Assembly (NCBI GenBank): GCA_965247225.1
Contig: CBDFGT010000020.1
Span: forward strand, 1 to 9,505
DNA from: CBDFGT01 sp965247225
Lineage (GTDB): Bacteria > Pseudomonadota > Alphaproteobacteria > Rhizobiales > Rhizobiaceae
Reading direction: 5' to 3'
Length of the DNA stretch: 9,505 nt
Positions 1 to 5,998 of this stretch are shown piece by piece (position 1 is the first letter of the stretch; every line of letters starts with the position of its first letter). Both the position numbers and the translations under genes were made by a program. The notes beneath the pieces were generated by a model that saw only the letters and a list, made by a program, of their open reading frames with translations, had not been told where the DNA came from and ran no database searches.

Positions 1-35
1 GTCCGTTTCTCGTGACATTCAGATACGCAACGGAC
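1..35. repeat. Inverted repeat at the left edge of the window
   Basis: The first seven bases, GTCCGTT, are repeated as their exact reverse complement, AACGGAC, at 29-35, with a 21-base loop. It lies about 30 bases beyond the end of the short minus-strand frame at 65-202, so it could be part of a transcription end or an operator. There is no T-run. The element may continue beyond the window, so its real size is unknown. Confidence 0.3.
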
Positions 36-64
36 TGAAATAAACCCGACAGAAAAATGCGACT

Positions 65-202
65 TTACGGAAGCCCTGAAAAGTGCGTGGCCCTGCGCGC
101 CAACTCCGCAGAAATCGCCAAAACAATGGCAGCCACCTCATCGGTTTGAACTTGATGCGCGGAAGCGTTTGCGAGGGTGTTGATGCACATGAACGCAACC
201 AC
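65..202 (-). CDS. Possible 45-residue secreted peptide (tentative)
   Basis: This short minus-strand frame starts with GTG at 202 and ends with TAA at 65-67. An AAGG stretch lies five bases before the GTG and could serve as ribosome binding site. The product opens with a hydrophobic stretch ending in A-N-A-S-A, a typical signal peptidase I boundary, at residues 11-15. About 30 residues rich in alanine, isoleucine and leucine follow. The n-region lacks positive charge when read from the GTG. In the same frame, just upstream but after a TGA stop, the codons spell E-A-R-R-K, which would make a normal signal-peptide n-region. The frame may therefore be the tail of a broken longer gene together with 230-370, or an independent small gene. 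No family is recognised. Confidence 0.28.
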   Translation of the reverse strand: MVAFMCINTLANASAHQVQTDEVAAIVLAISAELARRATHFSGLP

Positions 203-229
203 GGTCGCCTTGCGACGAGCCTCGAACGC

Positions 230-370
230 TCATTCTGGCATTCCGACAGAAAGGAATGCGATAAACCCCATTGATTCATCAGATATGGACGTCAGGGCGC
301 TTGCAGGTTTGGCGGCAGCGAAAGCGAACACAAGCATCGCGAACCACAAGGGAAATCGTGATTGTTTCAT
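230..370 (-). CDS. Possible 46-residue exported peptide
   Basis: The frame starts with ATG at 370 and stops with TGA at 230-232. It begins with a well-formed signal peptide: M-K-Q-S-R, a hydrophobic core of about 15 residues, then P-A-S-A at residues 22-25 as a likely cleavage site. Only 21 residues of mature peptide follow, without cysteines. A purine-rich stretch (AGAAGAGCGAAG) precedes the ATG and gives only weak ribosome-binding support. It lies 84 bases beyond the cupin stop on the same strand and could be co-transcribed with it. The same frame stays open after the TGA until 65, and a second signal-peptide-like stretch appears there. A nonsense-interrupted gene is therefore an alternative reading. 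No family is recognised. Confidence 0.38.
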   Translation of the reverse strand: MKQSRFPLWFAMLVFAFAAAKPASALTSISDESMGFIAFLSVGMPE

Positions 371-454
371 CTTCGCTCTTCTGATTTGGCGTAATGGGCC
401 TCTCCCCGGCCAGGAATTGGCCAGGATGGCACGCGACAGGTGCCGCCGCCCGGG

Positions 455-850
455 TCACTCGGTTGTAACGCCTGCGAAGACCTCTTTCGAAGCAATGGCT
501 TCGGCCTTCGTTGCCTGGATCAGCTGATCGAGGTGGTTGGGCGGGCCATAAAGCGTGTAGAGCTTGAGCGATGTGTCGCCCGTATTGATCAGGTTATGCC
601 GCGATCCGGCCGGCACGACGATGGCATCGTCACTCTTGATCCTGTGCATCGTGCCGTCGATGATGATCTGGCCCTTGCCCTTTTCGACCCGGAAGAACTG
701 GTCGCGGTCCTTGTGCACTTCATCGCCGATGTCCTCGCCCGGCTTGAGCGACATCAGCACCAGCTGCAGATGTTTGCCGGTGTAGAGAACGTGCCGGAAA
801 TCGTCGTTCTTTTCGGCGAGATCCTCTATGTCGTCAACGAAACCCTTCAC
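455..850 (-). CDS. Single-domain cupin protein
   Basis: The product is a 131-residue small cytoplasmic beta-barrel protein of the cupin superfamily. The GTG start at 850 is chosen because AAGGAG (857-862) stands six bases before it. An upstream in-frame ATG at 922 would add 24 residues of non-cupin sequence spanning the palindrome at 869-886. Cupin motif 1 is seen at about residues 38-60: G-D-E-V-H-K-D-R-D-Q-F-F-R-V-E-K-G-K-G. Motif 2 is at about 75-90 and contains P-A-G-S-R-H-N. Likely metal ligands are His46, Gln51 or Glu56, and His85. The second His of the classical HxH is Asp48. Relatives are often named mannose-6-phosphate isomerase-like, but this fold serves many enzymes and binding proteins, so substrate and reaction cannot be named. 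It is divergent from the P-type ATPase, which may mean shared control. Confidence 0.85.
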   Translation of the reverse strand: MKGFVDDIEDLAEKNDDFRHVLYTGKHLQLVLMSLKPGEDIGDEVHKDRDQFFRVEKGKGQIIIDGTMHRIKSDDAIVVPAGSRHNLINTGDTSLKLYTLYGPPNHLDQLIQATKAEAIASKEVFAGVTTE

Positions 851-868
851 AGCTTTCTCCTTTTCGCG

Positions 869-886
869 TGTAATCGTACTATTACA
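869..886. promoter_or_regulatory. Palindromic operator candidate before the cupin gene
   Basis: TGTAATCGTACTATTACA is an 18-base palindrome in which eight of nine base pairs are complementary; only the pair 875/880 breaks it. It sits 19 bases before the GTG start of the cupin and just upstream of its ribosome binding site, a usual place for a repressor site. The regulator is not encoded in an obvious way in this window, and I do not assign a regulator family. Confidence 0.5.
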
Positions 887-949
887 AGAAACGTTCCGAG
901 GTGTTTTGGGTTCCTCGCGCATGGAACTTATTTTTCAAATCGACGTTTA

Positions 950-965
950 ATCCCTGATCAGGGAT
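950..965. promoter_or_regulatory. Perfect 16-base palindrome between cupin and ATPase
   Basis: ATCCCTGATCAGGGAT is fully self-complementary. The half-site GGGATC recurs in direct orientation at 972-977, eleven bases after the copy inside the palindrome at 961-966. The site is 17 bases upstream of a TATACT (982-987), so it occupies the -35 position of a possible ATPase promoter. That position would suit an activator or a repressor acting on either divergent gene. Confidence 0.45.
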
Positions 966-1170
966 CCGGGAGGGATCAGAATATACTCAGATCTTTGATT
1001 TGAATTTGTTTCGCCATCCGTTTGATGATCTGGATCAATACGTCAGATCCCAGTCCGTGCGACGCTGGCGAAATACTACTTTCATGGCTGCGGCAAATGC
1101 GTCTGGACAGGCGGTCTTTTCTGGCTCCGACCCATTCGCCGCGCACCATCCCGGAAAGGGCAATGTGCCG

Positions 1171-3792
1171 ATGGCGTCCCAGCAGACAATCCACTCCTTG
1201 GGCCTCAGCGGAGACGAAGCGAAAACGCGGCTGCTCGAAGAAGGCCCGAATGAGCTGCCAAAGCACAATCAGCGGACGGCGTTCAGAATCATCCTGGATG
1301 TCATTCGTGAGCCCATGCTTGCGCTCCTGCTCGGTGGCGGTGTCGTCTATCTGGCGCTCGGGGACGTCAAGGAAGCCATCATCCTGCTCGTCTTTGCATG
1401 CCTCTCCGTGCTGATTACCGTCGTTCAGGAAGCCCGCACAGAGCGCGTTCTTGATGCTTTGCGTGATCTGACAAGCCCGCGCGCGCTGGTCATTCGCGAC
1501 GGAGAGCGCAAGCGGATTGCCGGACGTGAAGTCGTTCGGGGCGATGTGATCATGCTTGCGGAGGGTGATCGCGTGCCGGCCGATGCACGGCTTCTTTCGG
1601 CGCAGGATCTCCATGCCGATGAATCGCTTCTTACGGGTGAATCCGTTCCGGTGCGTAAGCGTGAAGCTCCAGGGAGCAAGGAAACCACCGCACGACCAGG
1701 TGGCGATGATTTGCCCTTCGTCTATTCCGGCTCGCTGATTGTTCGCGGGACGGGTGAGGCCGAAGTTCTGGCCACAGGGCCACGGAGCGAAATCGGCAAG
1801 ATCGGCCAGTCGCTCGGCGAGCTTGAAACCGCCGCCCCGCATCTGCAAACCCAGACCAGAAAGCTCGTCACGATCTTCGCTCTGGTCGGCGCGGCCGTCA
1901 GCCTGCTGGTTGTCGCGCTCTATGGAACCCTGCGTGGCGGCTGGCTCGATGCAATCCTGGCGGGCATCGCCGTGGGCATGTCGATGCTGCCGGAAGAGTT
2001 CCCGGTTGTCCTTGCCGTGTTCATGGCGATGGGTGCGTGGCGCATATCGCAAGCCCGCGTGCTGACACGGCGTGCAAGTGCCATCGAATCACTCGGGTCG
2101 GCGACGGTCCTATGCACCGACAAGACAGGAACGCTCACTGAAAACCGGATGACGATTGCCGAACTTCGCCTGGCGGATGGTTCTGTGACAAGCGTCCAAG
2201 GCACCAAAGAGGTATTGCCGCCCTTGTTCCAGGGGCTCGTTGTTGTCGGCACGCTCGCCAGTGCGCCGGAGCCTTTCGACCCTATGGAGAAGGCGTTTCA
2301 TGCTTTGGCGAAGAACGCAGGCCAGATATCGCCAAGCAGCAACACGCCTTCGCAATTGCTTGTCAAAGCCTATGCATTGCGACCCGAATGCCTGGCGATG
2401 TCGCATGTCTGGCAAGCCGGCGGTGATCGCGCATCGTTTGAAATCGCCGCAAAGGGCGCACCCGAAGCCATCGCGGATCTTTGCCGCCTCGATGCAAGCG
2501 CACGCCTGAATCTCACAGCATCGGTTGATGACATGGCGACGGCTGGTCTCAGGGTTCTGGGCGTCGCGCGTGCTTCGTTCGCCGGGAAGGCGCTACCCGA
2601 AACGCAACATGGCTTCGACTTCTCGTTTGTCGGTCTGGTGGGGCTTTCCGACCCCTTGCGCGACAGTGTTCCTGCAGCCATCCGGGAATGCAGGACCGCC
2701 GGAATCCGGGTGGTGATGATCACTGGCGACTACCCAGCGACCGCCCGGGCAGTCGCGCGCGCCGCCGGGCTCGACAGCGAAGACATTATCAGCGGAGAAC
2801 AGCTCACAGCGCTCTCGGATGCCGACCTCGCGGTGCGGGTCAGAACGACGACGATTTTTGCGCGCATCATGCCCGAGCAGAAGCTGCGGATCGTCGGGGC
2901 ACTGAAGGCCGATGGCGAGGTCGTCGCCATGACCGGAGACGGCGTGAATGACGCGCCATCGCTGAAGGCCGCGAATATCGGCGTGGCGATGGGCGGTCGC
3001 GGTACGGATGTCGCCCGGGAGGCCGCGTCCATCGTGCTGCTCGACGACGATTTCGGCTCAATCGTCACCACCATCCGGCTCGGCCGGCGCATCTACGACA
3101 ATCTGCGCAAGGCCATGAGCTTCATTTTCGCCGTTCACGTACCAATTGCCGGGTTGGCACTGTTACCGCTCCTTTTTGGCTTGCCGATCCTGCTTGGCCC
3201 GGTGCATATCGCTTTCCTCGAGATGGTGATTGATCCCGTTTGCTCGCTCGTCTTTGAGGCCGAGACTGAAGAAGACGATGTGATGAGCCGGCCGCCGCGC
3301 GATCCCGCCGAGCCGCTGTTCTCCCGCTCCATGATTGTCTGGAGCCTCCTGCAAGGGGTTTTGGCCTTCGGGCTGGTCGCGACTATTTTTGTCGTCGCGC
3401 TTGATCGGGGAATGCCCGTCGATGAAGTCCGCGCACTGACTTTCTTTGCACTGGTCATGTCGATTGTGGCGCTCATTCTGGTGAACCGGTCAACCAGTGC
3501 GTCGATCCTTAAAGCGATCCGTCGCCCCAATCGGGCGCTGGCCATTGTTCTTCCCCTCGTTGTCCTGATGCTGGCAGCGACGCTGATCGTTCCATTCATC
3601 AGCAAACTGTTCCGTTTCGGACCGCTGCATGCCGACGATCTTCTGTTTACGCTCGGTTCCGGCGTCGTCGTGATGGTATTCCTTGAAGTCCTCAAGCCGC
3701 TTTGGCGAATGGCGTTCGATCGGCGGAGGCCCGATGCAATACTTGCAGGCGAAATGGCAGCGAACGTTCCGTACGCGGAGCGGGCACCATGA
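1171..3792 (+). CDS. Cation-translocating P-type ATPase
   Basis: This inner-membrane pump of about 873 residues uses ATP to move a cation. Domains run in the usual P2-like order: a cation-ATPase N-terminal segment (about 8-60), first membrane pair, actuator domain with T-G-E-S at 155-158, and M4 with P-E-E-F-P at 274-278. The phosphorylated Asp317 in D-K-T-G-T-L-T, K-G-A-P-E at 428-432 in the nucleotide domain, and T-G-D-G-V-N-D at 588-594 follow, then six C-terminal helices. All catalytic motifs are intact. Ion-site positions differ from calcium pumps: M5 has His656 and Ile659, and M6 has Glu684, Ile687 and Asp688. There is no N-terminal metal-binding Cys motif and no C-P-C, so it is not a copper/zinc-type pump. 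The transported ion is unknown. The start is uncertain: ATG at 1171 (or GTG at 1165) has GGAAAGGG upstream, while ATG at 1084 and TTG at 1000 are also in frame. A 48-residue frame overlaps its stop. Confidence 0.93.
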   Translation: MASQQTIHSLGLSGDEAKTRLLEEGPNELPKHNQRTAFRIILDVIREPMLALLLGGGVVYLALGDVKEAIILLVFACLSVLITVVQEARTERVLDALRDLTSPRALVIRDGERKRIAGREVVRGDVIMLAEGDRVPADARLLSAQDLHADESLLTGESVPVRKREAPGSKETTARPGGDDLPFVYSGSLIVRGTGEAEVLATGPRSEIGKIGQSLGELETAAPHLQTQTRKLVTIFALVGAAVSLLVVALYGTLRGGWLDAILAGIAVGMSMLPEEFPVVLAVFMAMGAWRISQARVLTRRASAIESLGSATVLCTDKTGTLTENRMTIAELRLADGSVTSVQGTKEVLPPLFQGLVVVGTLASAPEPFDPMEKAFHALAKNAGQISPSSNTPSQLLVKAYALRPECLAMSHVWQAGGDRASFEIAAKGAPEAIADLCRLDASARLNLTASVDDMATAGLRVLGVARASFAGKALPETQHGFDFSFVGLVGLSDPLRDSVPAAIRECRTAGIRVVMITGDYPATARAVARAAGLDSEDIISGEQLTALSDADLAVRVRTTTIFARIMPEQKLRIVGALKADGEVVAMTGDGVNDAPSLKAANIGVAMGGRGTDVAREAASIVLLDDDFGSIVTTIRLGRRIYDNLRKAMSFIFAVHVPIAGLALLPLLFGLPILLGPVHIAFLEMVIDPVCSLVFEAETEEDDVMSRPPRDPAEPLFSRSMIVWSLLQGVLAFGLVATIFVVALDRGMPVDEVRALTFFALVMSIVALILVNRSTSASILKAIRRPNRALAIVLPLVVLMLAATLIVPFISKLFRFGPLHADDLLFTLGSGVVVMVFLEVLKPLWRMAFDRRRPDAILAGEMAANVPYAERAP

Positions 3793-3935
3793 CTGCGGTC
3801 TTGCTCCTCTCCGCGATTTCAGCGGTGATCCTGCTTCAGCGCGCAACCGGGATCGGCGTCGGGTTCTGGCGGGTTCGACATTATGGGTCGGCCGCGCCGC
3901 CGGTCTATAGCGACGCCCTCATGCCATGGGTCTAA
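3789..3935 (+). CDS. Small membrane peptide coupled to the ATPase
   Basis: The 48-residue frame begins at an ATG that overlaps the ATPase stop (ATGA). GGAG stands eight bases before the ATG (3777-3780), so translation coupling is plausible. Residues 2-16 (T-A-V-L-L-L-S-A-I-S-A-V-I-L-L) form one hydrophobic segment. A short basic and aromatic tail, G-F-W-R-V-R-H-Y, follows, then a proline-rich end. This would suit a single-pass inner-membrane peptide, perhaps an accessory of the pump, but that role is inference. The TAA stop (3933-3935) lies within the first bases of the repeat element, so the original gene may have been longer or the end may have been supplied by the repeat. No family is recognised. 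Confidence 0.42.
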   Translation: MTAVLLLSAISAVILLQRATGIGVGFWRVRHYGSAAPPVYSDALMPWV

Positions 3936-4040
3936 AGCGTGCTGCGATCTTCCAGATTCGCTTGCTACGCTTCAAGTCCTTGTTTTTACGCATGTCGTTA
4001 TCGCAAAACCGCTGCACGCTTTTGCGCAACACGTCTTAAC
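3931..4040. repeat. Intergenic double-hairpin repeat element (Brucellaceae-like)
   Basis: Two adjoining stem-loops are visible. The first (3936-3971) has outer arms AGCGT/ACGCT and inner arms GCGATCT/AGATTCGC, with one bulged T, around a TCC loop. The second has arms CGCAAAA (4002-4008) and TTTTGCG (4020-4026) around an 11-base loop; further out, GCATGTCG on the left faces a decayed counterpart at 4027-4036. The wording GCATGTCGTTATCGCAAAAC resembles, from memory, an abundant intergenic palindrome of Brucella, Ochrobactrum and other Hyphomicrobiales. The right end looks mutated relative to that memory. It could work as a transcript end or stabiliser for the ATPase mRNA. No second copy is present in this window, so its repeat status rests on recollection. 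Confidence 0.6.
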
Positions 4041-4357
4041 AAGGTCCATACGCGATTTTGGCTGTCATGACTGCACGTTTCCTGCGCAATGCACATAAGC
4101 GTGCAGACCGAATTGCGGCTTACCCCCGCACGGCTGCGAGCCTGTCGCGCAGGTGACGCATTCCCCGCAAGACCAAACACTGCGCAGCGAGAAATCCTGC
4201 TGAAATGCCAAGTGCGCAAACGAAACAGAAATTACAATCTTTATATAAGAAAATCAATATTCTGTGAGAAGTACACGTTAGAGACATCATGCTCTATTGT
4301 GCCGGAGCATTGCCAAACAACAGTTTGGGCCTGCGTGGCAGTTTGAAGCTGTCTTCA
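4041..4357. other. Region without a convincing gene
   Basis: These 317 bases lie between the repeat and the stop of the SDR gene. Open frames on both strands here have compositions unlike real proteins and no recognisable motif. The stretch holds a long-armed inverted repeat (CTGCACG at 4071-4077, CGTGCAG at 4100-4106), an AT-rich patch at about 4229-4262, and two short inverted repeats at 4289-4310 (ATGCTC/GAGCAT) and 4313-4328 (CCAAAC/GTTTGG). The last two lie where the SDR transcript would end. Confidence 0.5.
4313..4328 (-). terminator. Weak hairpin downstream of the SDR gene
   Basis: CCAAAC and GTTTGG form a perfect six-pair stem with a four-base loop, 30 bases past the SDR stop on the minus strand. 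A second six-pair stem follows at 4289-4310. Neither is followed by a T-run, so factor-independent termination is doubtful. Confidence 0.25.
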
Positions 4358-5143
4358 TTACCGGACGCCGAGCCCGGCGGTGAGACCCCCGTCGATCTTG
4401 TAGTCTCCCCCTGTCATGAAGCCCGCCCTTTCGGATGCCAGAAAGGCCACAAGACCGGCAATCTCTTCCGGCTCACCAATCCGCCCGACCGGATGTGCCT
4501 GCCCGAACCGTTTGAAGACGTCCTCCACATCGGCATTGCTGCCATCAAGGGTGCGGGCTGCCAGTTCCAGTATCGGGGTGCGAACCGAGCCGGGGGAAAC
4601 GGAATTGACGCGGATGTTCTGTGCCGCATGATCCAGCGCCATGGCGCGGGTCAGCGCATGGATGGCGCCCTTGGTGGCCACGTAGGCGGCCACATTCTGC
4701 TGGCAGGCATGGCCCTGCACGGAGGAAATGTTGATAATGGAGCCTCCGCCACGCTTTTCCATATGCGGAATGCCAAAATGCGCCGTGAGATGAATCCCCC
4801 CGACATTGACGGCGAAGGCGCGCGCAAAGGTTTCCGCATCCGTGGTCGTTACTGTTCCATAAGGATGAATGGCGGCGGAATTGACAATCATATCCAGACC
4901 GTCAAACCGCGCCATGCATTCCGCAACGGCTGCTGCAACATCGGCACTGTCGGAAATATCGGTTTTCCGCGTGATGACAGACAGGCCGGAAGATGTTGCA
5001 ATGGCCTTCAGCTCGCCATTGGATTTTGCATCTATGCCCAGTGCCAGAACCCGCGCTCCATCCTGCGCCAGCCTGATGGCACAGGCACGACCAATGCCGC
5101 TCGTGCCGGTGACAATGGCAATTTTTCCTTGAAATTCCAGCAC
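4358..5143 (-). CDS. SDR-family NAD(P)-dependent oxidoreductase, likely hexuronate pathway
   Basis: This 261-residue classical short-chain dehydrogenase is cytoplasmic and Rossmann-fold. The GTG at 5143 is chosen because GGGAGG (5149-5154) stands five bases before it and the fold begins at once (L-E-F-Q-G-K-I-A-I-V-T-G). Visible motifs are T-G-T-S-G-I-G at 12-18 (dinucleotide binding), N-S-A-A at 88-91, and the catalytic tetrad Asn113, Ser141, Tyr154, Lys158 (Y-V-A-T-K). The C-terminal G-G-D-Y-K-I-D-G-G is usual for the family. It is 38 bases downstream of the GntR gene in the same direction and the pair is divergent from uxuA. By context it could reduce D-fructuronate to D-mannonate, the step before UxuA, which some bacteria carry out with an SDR enzyme instead of classical UxuB. 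It does not show the altered glycine motif I recall for the Bacillus SDR-type UxuB, so the substrate remains inference. Oxidation of another sugar acid is possible. Confidence 0.88.
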   Translation of the reverse strand: MLEFQGKIAIVTGTSGIGRACAIRLAQDGARVLALGIDAKSNGELKAIATSSGLSVITRKTDISDSADVAAAVAECMARFDGLDMIVNSAAIHPYGTVTTTDAETFARAFAVNVGGIHLTAHFGIPHMEKRGGGSIINISSVQGHACQQNVAAYVATKGAIHALTRAMALDHAAQNIRVNSVSPGSVRTPILELAARTLDGSNADVEDVFKRFGQAHPVGRIGEPEEIAGLVAFLASERAGFMTGGDYKIDGGLTAGLGVR

Positions 5144-5181
5144 GTTATCCTCCCGGCCCACATTCGGCGGCCTTTCATGGT

Positions 5182-5901
5182 TCAAGGCTTCAGCGCAACG
5201 AACTGAAAACCGAAATCGAGATGGCGCGACATGAGATAGGCAAAGGCAAGCCGGTCGCGCTGCCGCAGCGCTTCGACGATTTCGGCATGAACAGAGAATG
5301 TGTCCTCCTGTATCAGCCGCACCTCCTTGCCCAGACGCATGATTTGCAGGATCACCGGTTCCAGCAGCCGGTAATTGGCCAGGAGCAGGCGATTGCCGGA
5401 CAGGCGCACAAGCGCCTCGTGAAAGGCGAAATCATCGCGCGCGGCGTCTTCCACACTCCGGCTGCCCAGAATGCGCCGGTTGACCTGATCGAGACCGGCC
5501 AGATCTTCCGCCGATGCATGAACAATCAGGTGGTCACCAATGCCGGTTTCCAGCAGCCTGCGAAAGCCCTGAACCTCGTGGAACGAGGCCGGTGTGACAT
5601 CCCGCTGGAAGGCAAAAATTTTCGACAGCGCATCAAAATGGCGGTTGGAAATCACCGCCCCGCTTTTGGGCTTCACATCGATAATGCCATAGGCCCGCAT
5701 GACCTGCAGCGCTTCGCGCACCGTATTGCGTGCCGCCGAAAACTGGAGGGCCAGTTCACGCTCCGTCGGCAGGGCATCGCCCATATCCAGACGGTTCTCG
5801 CGGATCAGCGTGCGGATGGATTCAACCAGCCTGTCAACGGCTGAGGACCGGTCCATATCCGCCGTCGGCAAATGCGCAATTTCCATCCCCTGGCCCAACA
5901 T
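5182..5901 (-). CDS. GntR-family (FadR/FCD) transcriptional regulator, UxuR-like
   Basis: The product is a 239-residue DNA-binding regulator. The winged HTH is at about residues 22-85, with L-P-T-E-R-E-L-A at 44-51 and R-N-T-V-R-E-A-L at 58-65. An all-helical FCD ligand domain covers about 108-230, with the usual metal-site residues Asp157, His161, His205 and His227 (D-D-F-A-F-H, H-A-E-I-V, S-R-H-L-D-F). In this family a carboxylic acid or sugar acid in the FCD pocket changes DNA binding. The ATG at 5901 gives a protein of normal family length; ATG 5886 is the other choice. The frame is open to 5976, but that extension would translate the operator-like sequence at 5917-5945. The gene leads a two-gene operon with the SDR and faces uxuA, so it probably controls uxuA and itself in response to a hexuronate intermediate. 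Confidence 0.92.
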   Translation of the reverse strand: MLGQGMEIAHLPTADMDRSSAVDRLVESIRTLIRENRLDMGDALPTERELALQFSAARNTVREALQVMRAYGIIDVKPKSGAVISNRHFDALSKIFAFQRDVTPASFHEVQGFRRLLETGIGDHLIVHASAEDLAGLDQVNRRILGSRSVEDAARDDFAFHEALVRLSGNRLLLANYRLLEPVILQIMRLGKEVRLIQEDTFSVHAEIVEALRQRDRLAFAYLMSRHLDFGFQFVALKP

Positions 5902-5916
5902 ATCGATACCCGTTGC

Positions 5917-5945
5917 TCTCTCTATTCGTTGGACCAATAGAGAGA
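5917..5945 (-). promoter_or_regulatory. Candidate operator before the GntR gene
   Basis: Ten-base perfect arms, TCTCTCTATT (5917-5926) and AATAGAGAGA (5936-5945), flank nine bases. Read on the minus strand, 5924-5938 spells TTGGTCCAACGAATAG-type sequence. The core TGGTCCAACGAATAG matches 14 of 15 bases of TGGTCCAACAAATAG on the plus strand at 5999-6013 before uxuA. TTGG-T-CCAA is itself a short palindrome of the kind bound by FadR-type GntR proteins. It sits about 16 bases before the GntR start, suited to autoregulation. A perfect -35-like TTGACA (minus strand, 5949-5954) lies just upstream, but no matching -10 is clear. Confidence 0.6.
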
Positions 5946-5998
5946 ATATGTCAATAATGTAAAAAATTGTGTTCACTCTTGCAGCAAGTTTTCAAATG

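Larger units (their letters stand above)
851..1170. other. Divergent control region, cupin / P-type ATPase
   Basis: These 320 bases separate the best-supported starts of the cupin (850, minus) and the ATPase (1171, plus). The region contains the cupin ribosome binding site (857-862), a near-perfect 18-base palindrome (869-886), a perfect 16-base palindrome (950-965) and a direct repeat GGGATC at 961-966 and 972-977. A -10-like TATACT lies at 982-987. No good -35 precedes TATACT; the second palindrome covers that position, which would fit an activator-dependent promoter. The ATPase frame remains open back to a TTG at 1000, so part of this stretch could be coding. I saw no homology in that 57-residue extension. 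Confidence 0.5.

Noticed and set aside
401..422. GGCCA-GGAAT-TGGCC hairpin after the cupin stop as a terminator
   Set aside because: The stem is only five pairs, has no T-run and lies just before the possible ribosome binding region of the next short frame, so I did not list it as a feature.
1000..1170. Extension of the ATPase to the TTG at 1000
   Set aside because: The extra 57 residues show no family resemblance, TTG has no good ribosome binding site, and GTG 1165 / ATG 1171 has a purine-rich site and matches the usual N-terminus. It is not excluded.
976..2052. A 358-codon open frame on the minus strand opposite the ATPase
   Set aside because: It lies wholly against the strongly supported ATPase, has a composition rich in R, Q, H and D without any domain, and follows from the high-GC codon pattern of the real gene.
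3998..4346. Open frames of 71-85 codons on both strands in the region after the repeat
   Set aside because: They overlap the repeat or the AT-rich patch, show no motifs, lack convincing ribosome binding sites and have atypical composition.
4289..5206. A 305-codon open frame on the plus strand opposite the SDR gene
   Set aside because: The minus strand carries a complete SDR with all catalytic motifs and a strong ribosome binding site; the plus frame has no recognisable domain.
5902..5976. Extension of the GntR protein to a start at 5976
   Set aside because: It would translate the operator-like palindrome and add an AT-rich hydrophobic N-terminus unlike the family.
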